64,000 nt of DNA from the NCBI RefSeq assembly GCF_014050525.1, contig NZ_JACGAG010000009.1, positions 1-64,000 of the forward strand, written 5' to 3'. Origin of the DNA: Clostridium sp. cel8. GTDB taxonomy: Bacteria; Bacillota; Clostridia; Clostridiales; Clostridiaceae. The position numbers were made by a program, and so were the translations under genes. The notes below the pieces were generated by a model, which had not been told where the DNA came from, searched no databases, and saw nothing but the letters and a program-made list of their open reading frames with translations. Shown in pieces: positions 61,808-64,000 of this stretch. Within the stretch, counting starts at the first letter, position 1, and each line of letters starts with the position of its first letter.

Positions 61808-62938
61808 TTAAGTTTTATTTATTATCTTTCCATATATATTCAAGGTTTGTTCAGCAGTTTTTTTCCAACTGAATTGTTTAGATCTTTCTATCCCAGATTT
61901 AGATAGCTTATCATAAAGTTTTTCATCAGATATTATATTTATCATAGCCTCGCATAATTCTTCATAATTTTCAGGGTCTATTAAAGCAGCATTTTCTCCT
62001 ACAACTTCAGGTATAGAGGTTCTATTTGAAGTTATAACAGGTATACCGCAGGCCATAGCTTCAATAGTAGGCAGACCAAAACCTTCATAAAAAGAAGGAT
62101 AGACAAAAAGCTTAGCGGCATTATATATATAAGGTAGATGTTTTATTGATATAAAGCCTGGAAATATAACTTTATCTTGTATATTTAATTCCTCTGCACA
62201 CTTTTTATATAAGGCATAAGATTTCCCTTTATTGCCTGCAATAACAAGCTTTATAGGCTTCTTATATAGTGAAATAAATTTACTAAAGCTTTTAATAATT
62301 CCTATTATATTTTTCCTTGGACTGAAACCACCAACATATAGTATAAAATCTCCTTCTATAAAGTAATATTTTTTAGCTATATACTTGCTTATATATTTGT
62401 TGAGGGGTTTATATATATCTTCACTTGCAAGAGAAGTTACATATATTTTATCCTCTGGAAAATCAAAAGCTTTCATTATGTCCGCTTTAGAGAAGTTAGA
62501 TACTGTAATTATTCCATCGCATTTAGGTATTATTTTAGGAATATATTCTGAAAATAATTTTAGATATCTATCACTTACGGTTTCGGGCATTCGATATGGA
62601 ATAATATCGTGAAGAGTTATAACGAATTTGCAATTACACTTAGAAGATAGGCCAACTCCATTTTGAGGAATATGATAAAGTTGTACCTGTTCATTTTTTA
62701 AAATATTTGGGGTAGCTACCTCATCCCAAAAAGTATCTTTACTATTACTGTATTTAATATCATTAAGTTTAAAGTTTCTTTTTAATCCCATTTCAGATCT
62801 TGAGTCTTCTGGCATAAATACAGTGTAATTATTTATCCTATCTATTTTATTTAGACAATTGATTAGTTGGTAAGTATAAGTACCTATGCCAGTACCCCTA
62901 TACCATTTGGCAGCACGTCCATCAATTCCTATTCTCAT
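61808..62938 (-). CDS. Glycosyltransferase family 4 protein (second copy)
   Basis: This 376-residue enzyme repeats the motifs of the copy at 57412: MRIGIDGRAAKWYRGTGIGTYTYQL-like start, ITLHDIIPYRMPE, LYVGGFSPRKN and YEGFGLPTIEAMACGIPVITSN with the EX7E pair. I use the ATG of MRIGIDG; an in-frame ATG five codons earlier overlaps the GGGGA ribosome site. It is divergent from the third CotS gene, as the first copy is from the first CotS gene. Confidence 0.9.
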   Translation of the reverse strand: MRIGIDGRAAKWYRGTGIGTYTYQLINCLNKIDRINNYTVFMPEDSRSEMGLKRNFKLNDIKYSNSKDTFWDEVATPNILKNEQVQLYHIPQNGVGLSSKCNCKFVITLHDIIPYRMPETVSDRYLKLFSEYIPKIIPKCDGIITVSNFSKADIMKAFDFPEDKIYVTSLASEDIYKPLNKYISKYIAKKYYFIEGDFILYVGGFSPRKNIIGIIKSFSKFISLYKKPIKLVIAGNKGKSYALYKKCAEELNIQDKVIFPGFISIKHLPYIYNAAKLFVYPSFYEGFGLPTIEAMACGIPVITSNRTSIPEVVGENAALIDPENYEELCEAMINIISDEKLYDKLSKSGIERSKQFSWKKTAEQTLNIYGKIINKT

Positions 62939-63052
62939 GATAAAATTCCCCATAAAATTAGTATATTCTATTATATTAAACTGCTATGAAAAGTGTTAAT
63001 ATTATTCTAAATTAATATGCCTACTCATATAAATATATAGAGGTGATTGAAC

Positions 63053-64000
63053 ATGATGCGAGAATTTGAAATAGAAAGGCAGTTTAATATTAAAATTGAG
63101 TCAATGAAGCCTAATAGGGGAGTATATTTGTTAAAAACTGATAAAGGCCCTAAATGTTTAAAAAAAATAAACTATGGTACCCAAAAGCTTTTGTTTGTAT
63201 ATGGTGCAAAAGAGCATCTTATTAAAAATGGGTTTCCAAGAGTGGATAAGTATTCCCTTAATATAAATGGGAATCCCTATGCTCTTGTTAATGAGGATAT
63301 ATACACATTATCTGAATGGATTCCAGGAAGGGATTGTGATTTTAAAGATGATGTAGATATCAAAAATGCAGCAAAATGTCTTGCAAATCTCCATGAATCT
63401 TCTAAAGGGTATATTCCACCTGAAAATAGCAAGTTAAAAACTGATCTTGGAAGATGGCATCATCTAATGGAGAAGAGAGTTAGATCTCTTGATAAGATGA
63501 GAAATATGAGTAGGAAAAAAAGTAATAAGGGAAAGTTTGATATGAATTATATAAAGGAGGTAGAGTTTTATAAAGATTTTGGTAAAAGAGCTATAAAAGT
63601 ACTTAATAATTCAAAATACGATGAATTATGTGAGATTACAGAAGAAGAAATGAGTTTTTGTCATCATGATTTTACTTATCACAACATAATCATAGATAAT
63701 AATAATAATGTAAATGTAATAGATTTTGACTATTGCAAAAGGGAAATAAGAGTATATGATATCTCAACTTTTATGATAAAAGTTTTAAAGAGAGTAAATT
63801 GGGATATTGAATATGCTAAATTAATAATAGATTCTTACAATGAAGTAAGTGAACTTAAAGAAGAAGAGTATACTGTTTTATTTGCTTTTTTGTTATTTCC
63901 ACAAAGATTGTGGAGGCTTGCTAATAGATATTACTATAATGAAGTCAATTGGCCTGTAAATACTTTTAACAATAAGATTGAACAATTGATCTCAGAAAAG
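63053..64000 (+). CDS. CotS-family protein, third copy, 3' end outside window
   Basis: An open frame of 316 codons runs to the window edge without a stop. It starts at one of two adjacent ATG codons (63053 or 63056) with AGAGGTGATTG upstream. Residues include CLKKINYGTQK, SEWIPGRDCDF, the catalytic-loop-like SFCHHDFTYHNIIID and VIDFDYCKRE. It is most like the first copy in having HHD. Its last part, and perhaps more copies, lie beyond the window. Confidence 0.87.
   Translation, partial: MMREFEIERQFNIKIESMKPNRGVYLLKTDKGPKCLKKINYGTQKLLFVYGAKEHLIKNGFPRVDKYSLNINGNPYALVNEDIYTLSEWIPGRDCDFKDDVDIKNAAKCLANLHESSKGYIPPENSKLKTDLGRWHHLMEKRVRSLDKMRNMSRKKSNKGKFDMNYIKEVEFYKDFGKRAIKVLNNSKYDELCEITEEEMSFCHHDFTYHNIIIDNNNNVNVIDFDYCKREIRVYDISTFMIKVLKRVNWDIEYAKLIIDSYNEVSELKEEEYTVLFAFLLFPQRLWRLANRYYYNEVNWPVNTFNNKIEQLISEK

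Noticed and set aside
1-64000. CRISPR array, insertion sequence, integrase, prophage or tRNA gene
   Set aside because: No regularly spaced repeats, no transposase or integrase frames, and no tRNA cloverleaf with its TTCGA-type arm was noticed. This was a reading, not a computed scan.

Overview
This is a low-GC, AT-rich chromosomal window from an anaerobic, spore-forming, apparently motile Firmicute, almost certainly Clostridium in the strict sense. The evidence is the sporulation genes (Gin, RicT/YaaT, AbrB, CotS-family proteins), the clostridial ferredoxins, a class III (oxygen-sensitive) ribonucleotide reductase, T-box control of aminoacyl-tRNA synthetases, strong AGGAGG-type ribosome sites with frequent TTG starts, and an ileS-ccpA neighbourhood. 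The species cannot be fixed from the sequence alone.

Layout. 1-126: 3' end of a 5S rRNA gene and its terminator. 155-2819 (minus): corA, an LD-carboxypeptidase and a sirtuin. 3146-13300: a block matching the Bacillus subtilis yaa/yab order (gin/csfB, an Orn/Lys/Arg decarboxylase, tmk, holB, ricT, a degenerate HMA protein, a ferredoxin), then motAB, trmN6-like, rsmI, a secreted NlpC/P60 hydrolase and abrB. 13627-19248: cca, a pspA operon, a DUF1836 protein, ispF and two intergenic clusters of DnaA boxes. 19249-30155: a polysaccharide deacetylase, an Ig-like/glucosaminidase protein, a family-4 uracil-DNA glycosylase, T-box metG, malic enzyme, tatD, a YabE-like G5/3D protein, rnmV and rsmA. 30242-45678: two unknown proteins, an Mrp-type ATPase, a ferredoxin, TPP-riboswitch thiW, nrdDG, an ArsR regulator, a UlaG-like hydrolase, a double-amidase autolysin, T-box ileS, a CcpA-like regulator and a DedA protein. 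45917-50002: a 1361-residue helicase-nuclease. 50121-54168: manC-like, a 3-methyladenine DNA glycosylase with a GIY-YIG gene remnant behind it, larC and larB. 54464-57413: a radical SAM protein, an orphan solute-binding lipoprotein and a possible small RNA. 57412-64000: a spore-surface island with two GT4 glycosyltransferases and three CotS-family kinase-fold proteins, the last running off the window.

Most of the window is housekeeping and well conserved. Its genes fall into several themes: translation and rRNA/tRNA maturation (metG, ileS, cca, rsmI, rsmA, rnmV, trmN6-like), cell-wall remodelling (five secreted or membrane hydrolase-type proteins), anaerobic metabolism, and sporulation or spore coat. 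The less explained parts are the two DnaA-box arrays, the standalone helicase-nuclease, the amidase whose first catalytic domain has lost its catalytic glutamate, the predicted cre-linked small transcript at 57332-57413, and the repeated GT-CotS modules. No CRISPR array, insertion sequence, prophage or tRNA gene was seen.
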